A DNA stretch of 64,000 nucleotides from Neptunomonas qingdaonensis. Its GTDB lineage: Bacteria; Pseudomonadota; Gammaproteobacteria; Pseudomonadales; Balneatricaceae. Each line of letters starts with the position of its first letter. Positions within the stretch are counted from its first letter, which is position 1. Positions 8,588-17,118 of this stretch are shown here, one piece after another. Below the pieces are notes generated by a model. It was given only the letters and a program-made list of their open reading frames with translations, made no database searches and was not told the origin of the DNA. The translations under genes and the position numbers were made by a program. The stretch is taken from positions 558,001 to 622,000 of the forward strand of contig NZ_FOOU01000001.1 in NCBI RefSeq assembly GCF_900113275.1, read 5' to 3'.

Positions 8588-8618
8588 AAAAAAAACCGGC
8601 TGATGCCGGTTTTTTTTT
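8588..8618 (+). terminator. Intrinsic terminator of phasin 3
   Basis: The ACCGGC-TGAT-GCCGGT stem is followed by T8. It also separates the phasins from the convergent diguanylate cyclase gene. Confidence 0.88.
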
Positions 8619-8650
8619 GTTTAGGATTTATGTATAACATTTCACTTTCG

Positions 8651-10927
8651 TCATACAGTTTCCGTTGTTTCCGTTGTTTCCGTTGTTTCCGTTGTTTCCG
8701 TTGTTTCCGTTGTTTCCGTTGTTTCCGTTGTTTCAATTTCACTATGGCTGACGGTATTTCTTCCTGAGTGCTTTGCAACATAAAGTGCATCATCCAGCCG
8801 CTTAAGCAGGGAATGATAGTTTTCATTCGCGTTGAATTCGGCGACACCTGCACTCAATGTGACTTTGTGACCCTCTATAAAGTGATGTTGCTCGATATGG
8901 ATGCGGATTTTTTCGGCGAGTTTTATTGCTCCGTCCAGGGATGTTTTTGGACATATCAACAGGAACTCTTCGCCTCCCCAACGCCCTAAAATATCAACTT
9001 CACGGATCGAGTGACTCATTTCCTGAGTGACTTGAATCAGCACGTCATCACCCACTTGGTGCCCGTATTTATCATTAATCTTTTTAAAATAGTCCAAATC
9101 AAATAACACGGCGCAAAAGGGTTCCTGGTAACGTTGTGATGCCGCGATTACCCTTTGTGTTTCTTTATCTAATAAATATCTGTTGGGTAATTGTGTCAGC
9201 TGGTCTGTGCTCGCTTGCTTGGCAAGTTTTTGATTAAGGTCTTCTAATTTGGTGTTGTATTTGGCGATGACGCGATAACGGTAAACGACTAGAAATACGA
9301 GTGCGCCTAAGATCGTAATGATGAGTGAGACGAGCTTGTAATCGATAGGTCTGTCATAGGTAATACCTATCCAGCGATTTCGAATCTGTTGCTTATCCTC
9401 ATTGGAGATGTCTTGAATCGCCTTATTCAATAAGGGTACCCATTCAGGCCAGTCTTTTCGTACGCCGATAGCAAGGTCAAAACTCAGCGAGAGCGTGCTG
9501 GAAATCTTGATATTGATGTAATGCTCTTTATTGACCTGGTGTGCGATGACTTCAAGCGAGTCTATGTAGCCAAAGATTTTCTGTTCATTGAGCAGTGCCA
9601 AGCCAGACTGGGCTGAACTAACGTCGATAATATTAAGGTTTGGGTATTGGCTTCTGATCAGTGAACGTATTGCGCTATTTTTAATTATTGCGATTTTCTT
9701 GTCGCCAATACTTGTCAGGTCGGGTATGAAAAATTGATCTAGTTGTGTTGCCAGCACAATCGGCGATGTAAACACGGGTTGGGTAAACGTTAAGAACTCT
9801 TCGCGTTCTTTGGTCGGTGTTATCGTTGTAATGAAGTCACATTCTTTTTGCTTTATGAGATCGATAGATTCGCTCCACGCGGATGTCGGTGTGAGTGTGA
9901 ACTTTGTATCTAAACGCTCTGCTATCAGTGACATGATATCGGCTGTCACGCCCTGGTAATTCCCATCTGAGTTGATGTTACTGAAAGGCAGCCAGTTGGG
10001 GCCAACACAAAGACGTAAGGGGGCATTGTTTATAATGGATTGCTCATGATTACTTAGCGTCAGTGCCTTATTTTCTTTTATTGTGTCTGCTTGTGGCGAA
10101 CCACTGAACCAGTAAGTCTGGATGCGTAGCTTTTCGTGATTACTGAGCAATGATAATCCTTTGTTCAGAATCGATACTGCTTCGGGCCAGTCTTTTCTTA
10201 TGCCGAACACCAGGTCCAACTGCTGCGGCAGATGAAAGGCCGCCTGCAAGTAGGGCATTCCCAGTTTGTTAGCCAAATAGAGTGTCGCTGCATTGCCAAA
10301 GGTGGCGTCTACTTCTCCGGTTGATAGTGCTGAGAGGAGCTCCTCTAAGGTGTCCAGGTAAAGAATTGTCGAGTGTTTAAATTGCTTCGCCAACTCGACA
10401 TCTGACTGATTGGCTTTTTGAATAGCCAGCGTTTTTCCTTTCAGGTCGTCAGAGTTTTTTATGGATAGAGGGTTGCCTCTGGAGACAAAGAGGGATTTTT
10501 GCAACGTTAAATAAGGATTGCTAAAAGCAAGATATGAGGTGCGCTCAGGAATGATTGCACTCGTACTCAGCCCGTCAATATCTTGAGCTTTGGCTTTGCT
10601 CTGCATATCGCCCCAGTTACCGACGACCAGCGTAAAGTTGGCACCTGTGAGTTGATTTATTCGTTGTAATATATCGGCATCATAACCCGAGATACTCCCG
10701 TCTGGGTTAGCCGTCACAAGGGGTTCCCAAGCCAGGTCAGAGCCGAGTGTAATGACCGGATGGTCTTGTAAGAAGGACTCTTCCTGCGGCGTTAATTTAA
10801 CAGTTGCCAGGGTGGCTTCCGTGTCTTCTGCAATGCTATTTACAGAAAACACGAAAAGATGGCAGGTTAGCCATAGAAATAAAAAGACTCTTTTGCTTAT
10901 GCTTTGTGCGCCAGAATTCTGATTCAT
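8651..10927 (-). CDS. Diguanylate cyclase with two periplasmic solute-binding (SBP_bac_3) domains
   Basis: 758 residues: N-terminal signal/anchor (about 1-33), two consecutive SBP_bac_3 sensor domains (about 45-275 and 300-525), one membrane helix (about 540-560), a short coiled linker (NTKLEDLNQKLAKQ) and a GGDEF domain. The active-site motif is GGEEF near residue 650, preceded five residues earlier by the REVD inhibitory I-site, so it should synthesise c-di-GMP with product feedback, gated by a periplasmic ligand such as an amino acid (ligand inferred). The extreme C-terminus is eight ETT repeats then ETV, encoded by a 9-bp microsatellite. It is monocistronic. Confidence 0.93.
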   Translation of the reverse strand: MNQNSGAQSISKRVFLFLWLTCHLFVFSVNSIAEDTEATLATVKLTPQEESFLQDHPVITLGSDLAWEPLVTANPDGSISGYDADILQRINQLTGANFTLVVGNWGDMQSKAKAQDIDGLSTSAIIPERTSYLAFSNPYLTLQKSLFVSRGNPLSIKNSDDLKGKTLAIQKANQSDVELAKQFKHSTILYLDTLEELLSALSTGEVDATFGNAATLYLANKLGMPYLQAAFHLPQQLDLVFGIRKDWPEAVSILNKGLSLLSNHEKLRIQTYWFSGSPQADTIKENKALTLSNHEQSIINNAPLRLCVGPNWLPFSNINSDGNYQGVTADIMSLIAERLDTKFTLTPTSAWSESIDLIKQKECDFITTITPTKEREEFLTFTQPVFTSPIVLATQLDQFFIPDLTSIGDKKIAIIKNSAIRSLIRSQYPNLNIIDVSSAQSGLALLNEQKIFGYIDSLEVIAHQVNKEHYINIKISSTLSLSFDLAIGVRKDWPEWVPLLNKAIQDISNEDKQQIRNRWIGITYDRPIDYKLVSLIITILGALVFLVVYRYRVIAKYNTKLEDLNQKLAKQASTDQLTQLPNRYLLDKETQRVIAASQRYQEPFCAVLFDLDYFKKINDKYGHQVGDDVLIQVTQEMSHSIREVDILGRWGGEEFLLICPKTSLDGAIKLAEKIRIHIEQHHFIEGHKVTLSAGVAEFNANENYHSLLKRLDDALYVAKHSGRNTVSHSEIETTETTETTETTETTETTETTETTETV
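8662..8733. repeat. 9-bp microsatellite, eight perfect units
   Basis: Eight exact copies of CCGTTGTTT (plus strand) at the 3' end of the diguanylate cyclase gene. On the coding strand they encode Glu-Thr-Thr repeats. Being nine bases, unit gain or loss changes tail length without breaking the frame. Confidence 0.97.
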
Positions 10928-11023
10928 CCATGTTCTTCTTTTTTTGTTATATCCTATGAACTAACTGTAGCTTAATATCGATAAATTTTAATAACCTCAT
11001 AACATTAAGACTAAAAATCGCAC

Positions 11024-11605
11024 TTAGCTCTCAATGTTGCGAGGATTGCTGGCTTCAACTCCGGCCTCATTCGCTCTAGCGCCAAGAAAACTGCTCAGGT
11101 GTGGAAACGCTGCTAAATTGTGCAGGTCCCTGAAGTGCACCCAATCGAGCAAGCAGAAGAGGCAGATAGCAGGATAATCCCACCCTGAGATCTCTCCATT
11201 TTCGACCGCTTGTTCTAACAGCAGCATGGTTCTTTCAATACGCTCTTTCTGCAGGTTAATAATCAGCGAATCGGCGTTGGTATCTATATTTGAGCGAGTC
11301 GACAGTAATAAAATGACAAAAGAGTCATTGGCTGCATCGATGAGTGTTAACAGGTTCTCTTGATTCCAGCTCAGAGGCACACTGTTCTGTTTCTCATTCA
11401 GGTAACGATGAATAAGGCGGGAGTCATAGACTTTCTGCTTCTCGTCAATAAGAACAGGAATTTTCATCGCAGGGGTGTATGACGCCAGTTCAGCCCGGCC
11501 CTCGGGTGAATAGATGTTCAGGTTAATGAAATCATAATCCTGGCCCTCCAGGAATAGACGGATACGGCGGACATAAGGGGACATACCTGAGCCAATAAGT
11601 TTCAT
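11024..11605 (-). CDS. Glutathione S-transferase family protein
   Basis: 193 residues with an N-terminal thioredoxin-fold GST domain: MKLIGSGMSPYVRRIRLFL carries the putative catalytic Ser-Pro-Tyr at the start of helix 1, and AMKIPVLID holds the cis-Pro that contacts glutathione. The C-terminal half is all-helical, as in soluble GSTs. A GGAGAG ribosome-binding site precedes the ATG. It is slightly short for the family, and its substrate cannot be inferred. Transcribed in the same direction as its neighbours but with separate spacing. Confidence 0.85.
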   Translation of the reverse strand: MKLIGSGMSPYVRRIRLFLEGQDYDFINLNIYSPEGRAELASYTPAMKIPVLIDEKQKVYDSRLIHRYLNEKQNSVPLSWNQENLLTLIDAANDSFVILLLSTRSNIDTNADSLIINLQKERIERTMLLLEQAVENGEISGWDYPAICLFCLLDWVHFRDLHNLAAFPHLSSFLGARANEAGVEASNPRNIES

Positions 11606-11694
11606 ATTCTCTCCAGTTGAAGAGTCCAGTGATAGGACCGCTACGTTAAGGTGTAAGGTTTAGTTATAACGTAAAAATGCCACTTCTGGAATGA

Positions 11695-12438
11695 TCATTC
11701 AAGCCAGCCGCCTGTCGCCTGAAGCGGCTGAGGACTATTTTCTGACGTTAGCCAGACCACCATCGCCTTTTGTGTTGACAGGTCTGAACCGGGAAGTGAA
11801 AAGCGCCACTCAGGGGTTTGATTGACGGATTGTAACTCTTGAACGGCGACAAAATCGTGTTGTAGTGTTTTGCCACTGTTTTCGCCGGCCGTGATATGTG
11901 ATGTCTGGTTGAATGATAACAGCACCAGATGAGCCGTGATGGGATCACTGTCGGGACTATTGGGGACGCCCTGATAGCTTACCGTGACCTGTTGATTGTC
12001 ATTTACTTCAACCTTCAGCTTACCACCCTGCCTTGATGGCGGAGCAGGGAGTGCCTGTCCAAGAAAAAAGCCTTTCCACTCTTTGCCGTCGACTACCCAT
12101 CCTGGTGTGTAGATGCTCTCAATCGCGCCTGATTTTTTTAGCGCATATTGCCTCTCTTTAAACTGAGGTTGTGCATACGGATCTTTCCAGCCAATGTAGT
12201 CCCAATAATCAACATGAAAAGCCACCGGTAAACGCTGTGTCCAGAGTTTTGGATCATTCAGCAGCGCTCGTAAGTTTCGGTCAGCGGGGGGGCAGCTTGA
12301 GCAGCCTTCGGATGTATATAATTGGATAAGCTGTGGGACAGATCCTGATTGTTCAAAGAGTTGGGTAGCGGTTGCTGCGAGTGGTGATAACCCGCCAACC
12401 ATGAAAAAAAATCCAGCAAAAACAGAAGGATGAGTCAT
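11695..12438 (-). CDS. Secreted DUF1223 thioredoxin-like protein
   Basis: 247 residues with an N-terminal hydrophobic signal (about 1-23) and the DUF1223 signature QLYTSEGCSSCPPADRNLRA around residues 40-59, which places a CxxC pair in a thioredoxin-like fold. Further family features are PVAFHVDYWDYIGWKDP and TPGWVVDGKEW. The biochemical role of DUF1223 is not established; a periplasmic redox function is inferred from CSSC. It is divergent from the M42-like peptidase gene. Confidence 0.85.
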   Translation of the reverse strand: MTHPSVFAGFFFMVGGLSPLAATATQLFEQSGSVPQLIQLYTSEGCSSCPPADRNLRALLNDPKLWTQRLPVAFHVDYWDYIGWKDPYAQPQFKERQYALKKSGAIESIYTPGWVVDGKEWKGFFLGQALPAPPSRQGGKLKVEVNDNQQVTVSYQGVPNSPDSDPITAHLVLLSFNQTSHITAGENSGKTLQHDFVAVQELQSVNQTPEWRFSLPGSDLSTQKAMVVWLTSENSPQPLQATGGWLE

Positions 12439-12712
12439 AGTGTCTTCTCAATGCTCTATCTTGAAGTTTAGCCAAACAGGCTAAGCAGTTTTTTTATATG
12501 GTTTTAAGACAGATGAAAACCCATAGAGTTCAGCAGGGAATTTGGTTGGGAGTTTTGTAAGGAGTTTGGTAGGACCCGGGCTCAACAATAAAAATCTATT
12601 GTCATAAAATTATAAGCGTGTTATTTAGCTGTTTTTACCCCTGTGGTTGGGGTGCCCAGACTATCTGTGTGATATGGTGAGCATCGTTTAGCCATTCCTA
12701 TGGACGGATTTT

Positions 12713-13837
12713 ATGCCTTTAGATTCATCAGATTTATTTGCCGAAGTTGTCACCAATAACCTAGCTTCGCAGGACCTTCCCGATGCTTATGTCAGTTTAT
12801 TATCCTCATTAATTCGCAGCCCCAGTGTTGTTGGATCTGAGCACTCTTTTTTTCGTGTACTGCAGCGTGAGCTGGAAGAGCGTGGTGCTCACGTGACCTG
12901 GTATGAAGGGGTGTTGGTGGCACAGGGAAACCAACCCGATAGCGTTATGTTTTCGGCGCATGTAGATCGTCATGGTTTGATCTGTACCGGCCCTAACGAG
13001 TTTCAGTATGCGGCATTTGTTTCGGGTGCTCGTTCCGACCTGCTGGGTAACTCTGTCAGCGAACAGTTAATGAATAAAATTGTTAACCGCTTCGAAGCTG
13101 AGTCTGTATATGCTTACGAGCCATGGTCCGGGGCGTATCGTGGACGTGGACTTATTCGCAACGCTTATATTTGCGAATACCGTAATAACCTGATTTTCGA
13201 GCTTGATGGACTTGAGCATCTGGTGGCAGGTACGCCGGTTGCATTTTCCGATAAATTACGCATCGAAAACAATGCATTAGTCGGGCAGTTGGATAATGTT
13301 TTAACAGCGGCAGCACTCGTTTATATGTTCGAATTAGGCTTTCAGGGCACGGCTTTTTTCACGGCTCAGGAGGAGGCGGGTAAAAGTTGGCGTTATCTGC
13401 TGGAATGGTTCCGCCGGTTTGGCGGCACCACTAACCAGTTAATCGTTGTTGACACCAGTCCTTACCCGGATCATGAAGCCGCCCAGCGTCAACATTTGGT
13501 TTTACGTAACAAAGATGCGAATGCGACATTCAATACTGAATTGACTAAGCAGCTCGTCACTTTATGCCAGCAAGAGAATATCAGCATTCAAATGAAAGAT
13601 GAGTATGTCGACAAACAGAATGCTGTGCGTGCAGCAAATGGAGAGTCACCGGTATCTCTGGGCTCTACCGAGCTGGGTCGAATTATTTCTGCTTCGGGTG
13701 GTTTAGTCGATGGCACGACGCTGCAAATACCCAGCTCGGGTTATCACACACTATCCGAATCGGCGCCAATTGCTTCTGTCAGGGGATTTTTACAGATCCT
13801 GTCAGCACTGGCGGAATTGAAATCTCCTAACAATTAA
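12713..13837 (+). CDS. M42-family (co-catalytic metallo) aminopeptidase-like protein
   Basis: 374 residues of the M20/M42 zinc peptidase fold. Candidate metal ligands are all visible: SAHVDRHG (His83, Asp85), QLDN near 190, the catalytic QEEAG pair near 223, VVDTSP near 248 and GYHTLSE near 345. No signal peptide, so it should act in the cytoplasm. It begins a three-gene plus-strand run: 14 bp upstream of the RLAN/RimK ligase gene, which in turn overlaps mgtC-like by one base. The context suggests it trims or recycles peptide products of the ligase (inference). Confidence 0.85.
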   Translation: MPLDSSDLFAEVVTNNLASQDLPDAYVSLLSSLIRSPSVVGSEHSFFRVLQRELEERGAHVTWYEGVLVAQGNQPDSVMFSAHVDRHGLICTGPNEFQYAAFVSGARSDLLGNSVSEQLMNKIVNRFEAESVYAYEPWSGAYRGRGLIRNAYICEYRNNLIFELDGLEHLVAGTPVAFSDKLRIENNALVGQLDNVLTAAALVYMFELGFQGTAFFTAQEEAGKSWRYLLEWFRRFGGTTNQLIVVDTSPYPDHEAAQRQHLVLRNKDANATFNTELTKQLVTLCQQENISIQMKDEYVDKQNAVRAANGESPVSLGSTELGRIISASGGLVDGTTLQIPSSGYHTLSESAPIASVRGFLQILSALAELKSPNN

Positions 13838-13851
13838 GCGAGCTACATAGC

Positions 13852-15324
13852 ATGTATAAAACCATCGTGGTCGTGGATACGGATGATCTGATCTTTGAAA
13901 ATGATCAGCTCAGTGTGATTACATTTGAACAATATCTGGCAGATTATCCGAAACGAAATGAGCCAAAAACACGGCTGATTAATCTCTGCGATACCGAGCA
14001 TTACCTGAGCCGCGGGTACTACTGTTCTTTGTTGGCGGAAGCACGCCAGCATAAGGTGTTGCCCAGTGTCAGTACGATTAATGATCTGCGCGATTTGTCG
14101 AATGATACATCGGCCGGAATACAGCTAGCCTTGCCTGTTGAGCTTCTGCACGCAGAGCCGCTTAATGCTGAATCTGACGAACAGTCAGTTGAATTTATGG
14201 CGTTCATGGGGTGGGTTGCTGAGGAGCCATGGAAAAAACTGGCAAAGCAGATGTTTGATAAATACCCGGCCCCTATCCTGCATTTTAGTCTGTCTAAGGA
14301 TGCCAATGGCGTGCTGGTACAGGTAAAACGACGCTCATTTATTCATCTGAGCAAATCTGATCAGGCACTGTTTTTACAACACTTGCAGGTATTTACCGAA
14401 CGCGTCTGGCGCACGCCGCCTGCGCGTAAAAAGCAGCGTTGGGATATGGCGATATTGGTTAATCCTGCAGAAGAGCAGCCGCCTAGTGATAAAGATGCCA
14501 TCAAGCTCTTCATTAAAGCGGCCGCTAAAGTGGGTATTCATGCCGAGACGATTACCGCCGATCAAGCTGGACAGATTTCACAATATGATGCGTTGTTTAT
14601 TCGTGAAACAACGGCGATAGATCACCATACTTATCGGATTGCACGCAAAGCGGAACGTGAAGGGCTAGTGGTTATCGATGATTCCACTTCTATTTTACGC
14701 TGCTGTAATAAGGTGTTTTTACATGACGCCTTCAGCTATAACGGTGTGCCTGCACCGAAAACACATGTGGTGATTGGTGCTTCAGAACAAGATCTGGATA
14801 ATATCGAATCTAGTTTTAGCTACCCCATTGTCCTGAAAATGCCGGAGGGTTCTTTCTCTAAAGGTGTTTATAAAGTTAAGACCCGGGATGAACTCAAGCA
14901 GAAGCTTCAGGATCTGTTAGTAGATACCGCCCTGGTGTTGGTTCAGGAGTATCTGTATACCGATTATGACTGGCGCATAGGCGTATTGAATGGGCGGGCA
15001 ATTTACGCTTGTCGTTATCATATGGTCCGTGATCATTGGCAGATCTATAGTCATGGTAAAGAAACAGAATCCGGTGGTTTTGAAACACTGCCTACTTTTG
15101 AAGTACCTAAAAGTGTTTTAGATGCGGCGTTAAAGGCCTGCGCCATGATCGGACGTGGATTATATGGCGTTGATATTAAACATAAAGAAAATCAGGTGTA
15201 TGTGATTGAAGTAAATGATAATCCGAGTATCGATCACGAAGTTGAAGATCTGTATCTGGGCAATGAGCTTTACATGTTGATTATGCAGGAGTTTGTTAGC
15301 CGCTTGGAGAACCGGGGTCGTTAA
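13852..15324 (+). CDS. RimK-family ATP-grasp ligase with N-terminal RLAN domain
   Basis: 490 residues: an N-terminal RLAN (RimK-like ATP-grasp N-terminal) domain of about 150 residues (LINLCDTEHYLSRGYYCSLLAEAR), a pre-ATP-grasp segment, and a C-terminal ATP-grasp domain from about 290 with KMPEGSFSKGVYKV (phosphate-binding loop), QEYLYTDYDWRIGVLNG and the metal-binding IEVNDNPSID near 462. ATP-grasp ligases of this type join an amino acid to a carboxylate through an acyl-phosphate. Comparative genomics (Iyer, Aravind and colleagues) linked RLAN ligases with GNAT-papain-like fusions in proposed peptide synthesis or protein tagging; such a fusion is encoded nearby. Substrate unknown. Confidence 0.9.
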   Translation: MYKTIVVVDTDDLIFENDQLSVITFEQYLADYPKRNEPKTRLINLCDTEHYLSRGYYCSLLAEARQHKVLPSVSTINDLRDLSNDTSAGIQLALPVELLHAEPLNAESDEQSVEFMAFMGWVAEEPWKKLAKQMFDKYPAPILHFSLSKDANGVLVQVKRRSFIHLSKSDQALFLQHLQVFTERVWRTPPARKKQRWDMAILVNPAEEQPPSDKDAIKLFIKAAAKVGIHAETITADQAGQISQYDALFIRETTAIDHHTYRIARKAEREGLVVIDDSTSILRCCNKVFLHDAFSYNGVPAPKTHVVIGASEQDLDNIESSFSYPIVLKMPEGSFSKGVYKVKTRDELKQKLQDLLVDTALVLVQEYLYTDYDWRIGVLNGRAIYACRYHMVRDHWQIYSHGKETESGGFETLPTFEVPKSVLDAALKACAMIGRGLYGVDIKHKENQVYVIEVNDNPSIDHEVEDLYLGNELYMLIMQEFVSRLENRGR

Positions 15325-15806
15325 TGCTATTGAATGACGATTTTTTTTCTATCGCTCCATATGATTGGCTGGCGATAGCGACGGCTGTTTTCTGTGGTTT
15401 TTTGATTGGACTGGAGCGACAGTTAAGGGGTAAGCCGGTAGGGATTCGGACCTCTTCGTTGATAATACTGGGTACTTACGTATTCCTTGCCACGGCATTT
15501 CAACTGCATGGCGATGCTATCGATCCGTCGAGGGTTATCGGGCAGGTTATTACCGGTATTGGCTTTTTAGGGGCGGGCGTGATGCTGGCAAAAGATGGTG
15601 CAGTCGTCGGTGTGACATCGGCTGCTACTATCTGGATGCTGGCCGCAATCGGGGTCATTATTTCGTCCGGATACTTATTCGCAGCGATCAAGATATCGAT
15701 ACTGGTCGTGGGGATTTTGTACGGAGTGGATTTATTGGAAGAGCATACTAAAGCTTTTAGTCGCGGTGTTCATGCAAAAGTGCGCGGATTCACGATAAAG
15801 CGATGA
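15324..15806 (+). CDS. MgtC/SapB family membrane protein
   Basis: 160 residues with four to five membrane helices and the MgtC signature GFLIGLERQLRGKPVGIRTSSLI near the N-terminus, followed by VITGIGFLGAGVML and VTSAATIWMLAAIG. It contains only the membrane domain and lacks the C-terminal ACT-like domain of Salmonella MgtC. Its ATG overlaps the stop of the ATP-grasp gene by one base (TAATG), indicating translational coupling. MgtC proteins are linked to Mg2+ limitation and ATP synthase control in pathogens; the job here, tied to a peptide ligase, is unknown. Confidence 0.9.
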   Translation: MLLNDDFFSIAPYDWLAIATAVFCGFLIGLERQLRGKPVGIRTSSLIILGTYVFLATAFQLHGDAIDPSRVIGQVITGIGFLGAGVMLAKDGAVVGVTSAATIWMLAAIGVIISSGYLFAAIKISILVVGILYGVDLLEEHTKAFSRGVHAKVRGFTIKR

Positions 15807-15826
15807 GGGCTTAATGGATGGGAATT

Positions 15827-15856
15827 GAAGCGGGCTTTGCTCAAAGCTCCGCTTCT
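15827..15856. terminator. Imperfect hairpin between convergent genes
   Basis: The arms GAAGCGGGCTTT and AAAGCTCCGCTTC pair with one bulge between the stops of the MgtC-like gene and the GNAT-C39 gene. There is no strong T-tract, so terminator function is tentative. Confidence 0.35.
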
Positions 15857-15883
15857 GCGGTTCGCAATTTAATGCTGATCTTG

Positions 15884-16984
15884 TTATTTACGAATAATAA
15901 CGGCCGTTCTCAGTCGTCCTCTACCAAAAGCAGACATTTTTGCAAAATTCTCTCTGGCGATGGGAATATGCTGGCAATCGATCGGCAACTGATGCTTGTC
16001 GTCAGGATCCGGATCATGAACGTATAAGCAAATATCATCTACCGCCGTCACTGTCACCCAGTGCGGGGCTTTAAGGCCATCCATTCGATAGGTGCTGATT
16101 AAGACCAGCACAGCGTAACCTTGCGTGAGCCAATTCTGAATTTGATTCTGTGTCACATCGGCAAAAACAGTGTTTACACCCTCGGCTTCAGCTTTTTGGT
16201 GAAATTGCTGATCGACAGCACTCATGACCGCCTTTTTATGTTCAGAGCGAACACCTTCGATAAATAAAGGATGGCGTGAGTTGATATACGTCGTGGCCTC
16301 GAATCCTCGTCGATGAGCTGCTAGCGCAAGCCCCAGGGGGTGACATCCGCCATGGCCAGAAGTCATAAAAATAGTCGTGGCTTCACGCCAGATATCCAGC
16401 TCCAGCTCCTGACTGAGTTTTACGTCTGCATTCAGGCTGGCCATGCCCATCATTAAGGCCGCTGGGCCGCAGGTGAAATCAGTGGTTTGCTGGTACCAGG
16501 GGGTAGGTTTGTAGGCTTGTGGTGATTGAATAAAACGTATGCGCTTTTGCATGCGCAAAGCATCTGAGTGGTCTTCGTAATAGTCCGTATACTCATCAAA
16601 GCAGCGGTACCCTAAGCTTTCATAAAGCTTAATGGCACCGGCATTTGATGTGGCAACTTCCAGGCGCATATAAAGTCTACCGCGTGCTGCGGTATTTTTT
16701 TCTAATTCATCCATGAGTAGCCGGCCAACACCTTGCTGGCGTCCGCGCTTGGCGATCGCCAGTGAATAAAGGCGTGCCAGACGTGTTCCTTTATGTAGCA
16801 GTATGAGCCCGTAACCGATCAGGCCTTGCGCATCTTCTGCGACTAAAAACACACAATTAGTGGCTTTAAGCCAATGCTGAAAACGCCTTTTACTGATCCT
16901 GTCGCCAGAAAAGCAGGCTTCTTCAATTTCAAGAAGCGCTGCCAGATCATCCCCTTGTGCCTGACGAATATTCAATACACCCAT
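15884..16984 (-). CDS. GNAT acetyltransferase fused to a C39-like (papain-fold) peptidase
   Basis: 366 residues. Residues 1-150 are a GNAT N-acetyltransferase, with the acetyl-CoA loop in KRGRQQGVGRLL (79-90) and the late NAGAIKLYESLGY motif. Residues about 158-366 are a C39/papain-like cysteine peptidase with catalytic Cys172 in TTDFTCGPAALM, a His in APHWVTVTAVDD near 325 and an Asp in the following YVHDPDPDD. This fusion has been noted beside RLAN ATP-grasp ligases. It converges on the M42-ligase-MgtC run, so it is a separate transcription unit but probably part of the same pathway (cleaving and acetylating a peptide is inferred). Confidence 0.88.
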   Translation of the reverse strand: MGVLNIRQAQGDDLAALLEIEEACFSGDRISKRRFQHWLKATNCVFLVAEDAQGLIGYGLILLHKGTRLARLYSLAIAKRGRQQGVGRLLMDELEKNTAARGRLYMRLEVATSNAGAIKLYESLGYRCFDEYTDYYEDHSDALRMQKRIRFIQSPQAYKPTPWYQQTTDFTCGPAALMMGMASLNADVKLSQELELDIWREATTIFMTSGHGGCHPLGLALAAHRRGFEATTYINSRHPLFIEGVRSEHKKAVMSAVDQQFHQKAEAEGVNTVFADVTQNQIQNWLTQGYAVLVLISTYRMDGLKAPHWVTVTAVDDICLYVHDPDPDDKHQLPIDCQHIPIARENFAKMSAFGRGRLRTAVIIRK

Positions 16985-17118
16985 TTCTTAGTCTTTCTTT
17001 TCAAAAAGGAAAGATCATACACCCCGCATAGTGCCAGCAATATGGGTATTACAATAAAAAGACGCTATTTCATATTCCTGTCGTTTACGGGGTATTTGTA
17101 TCTTGCGTGTATGTCAGG

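Noticed and set aside
8662-8733. CRISPR-like regular repeat
   Set aside because: The 9-bp units have no spacers; it is an in-frame coding microsatellite.
8575-8853. Minus-strand frame with KQR repeats near the microsatellite
   Set aside because: Out-of-frame reading of the 9-bp repeat within the diguanylate cyclase gene.
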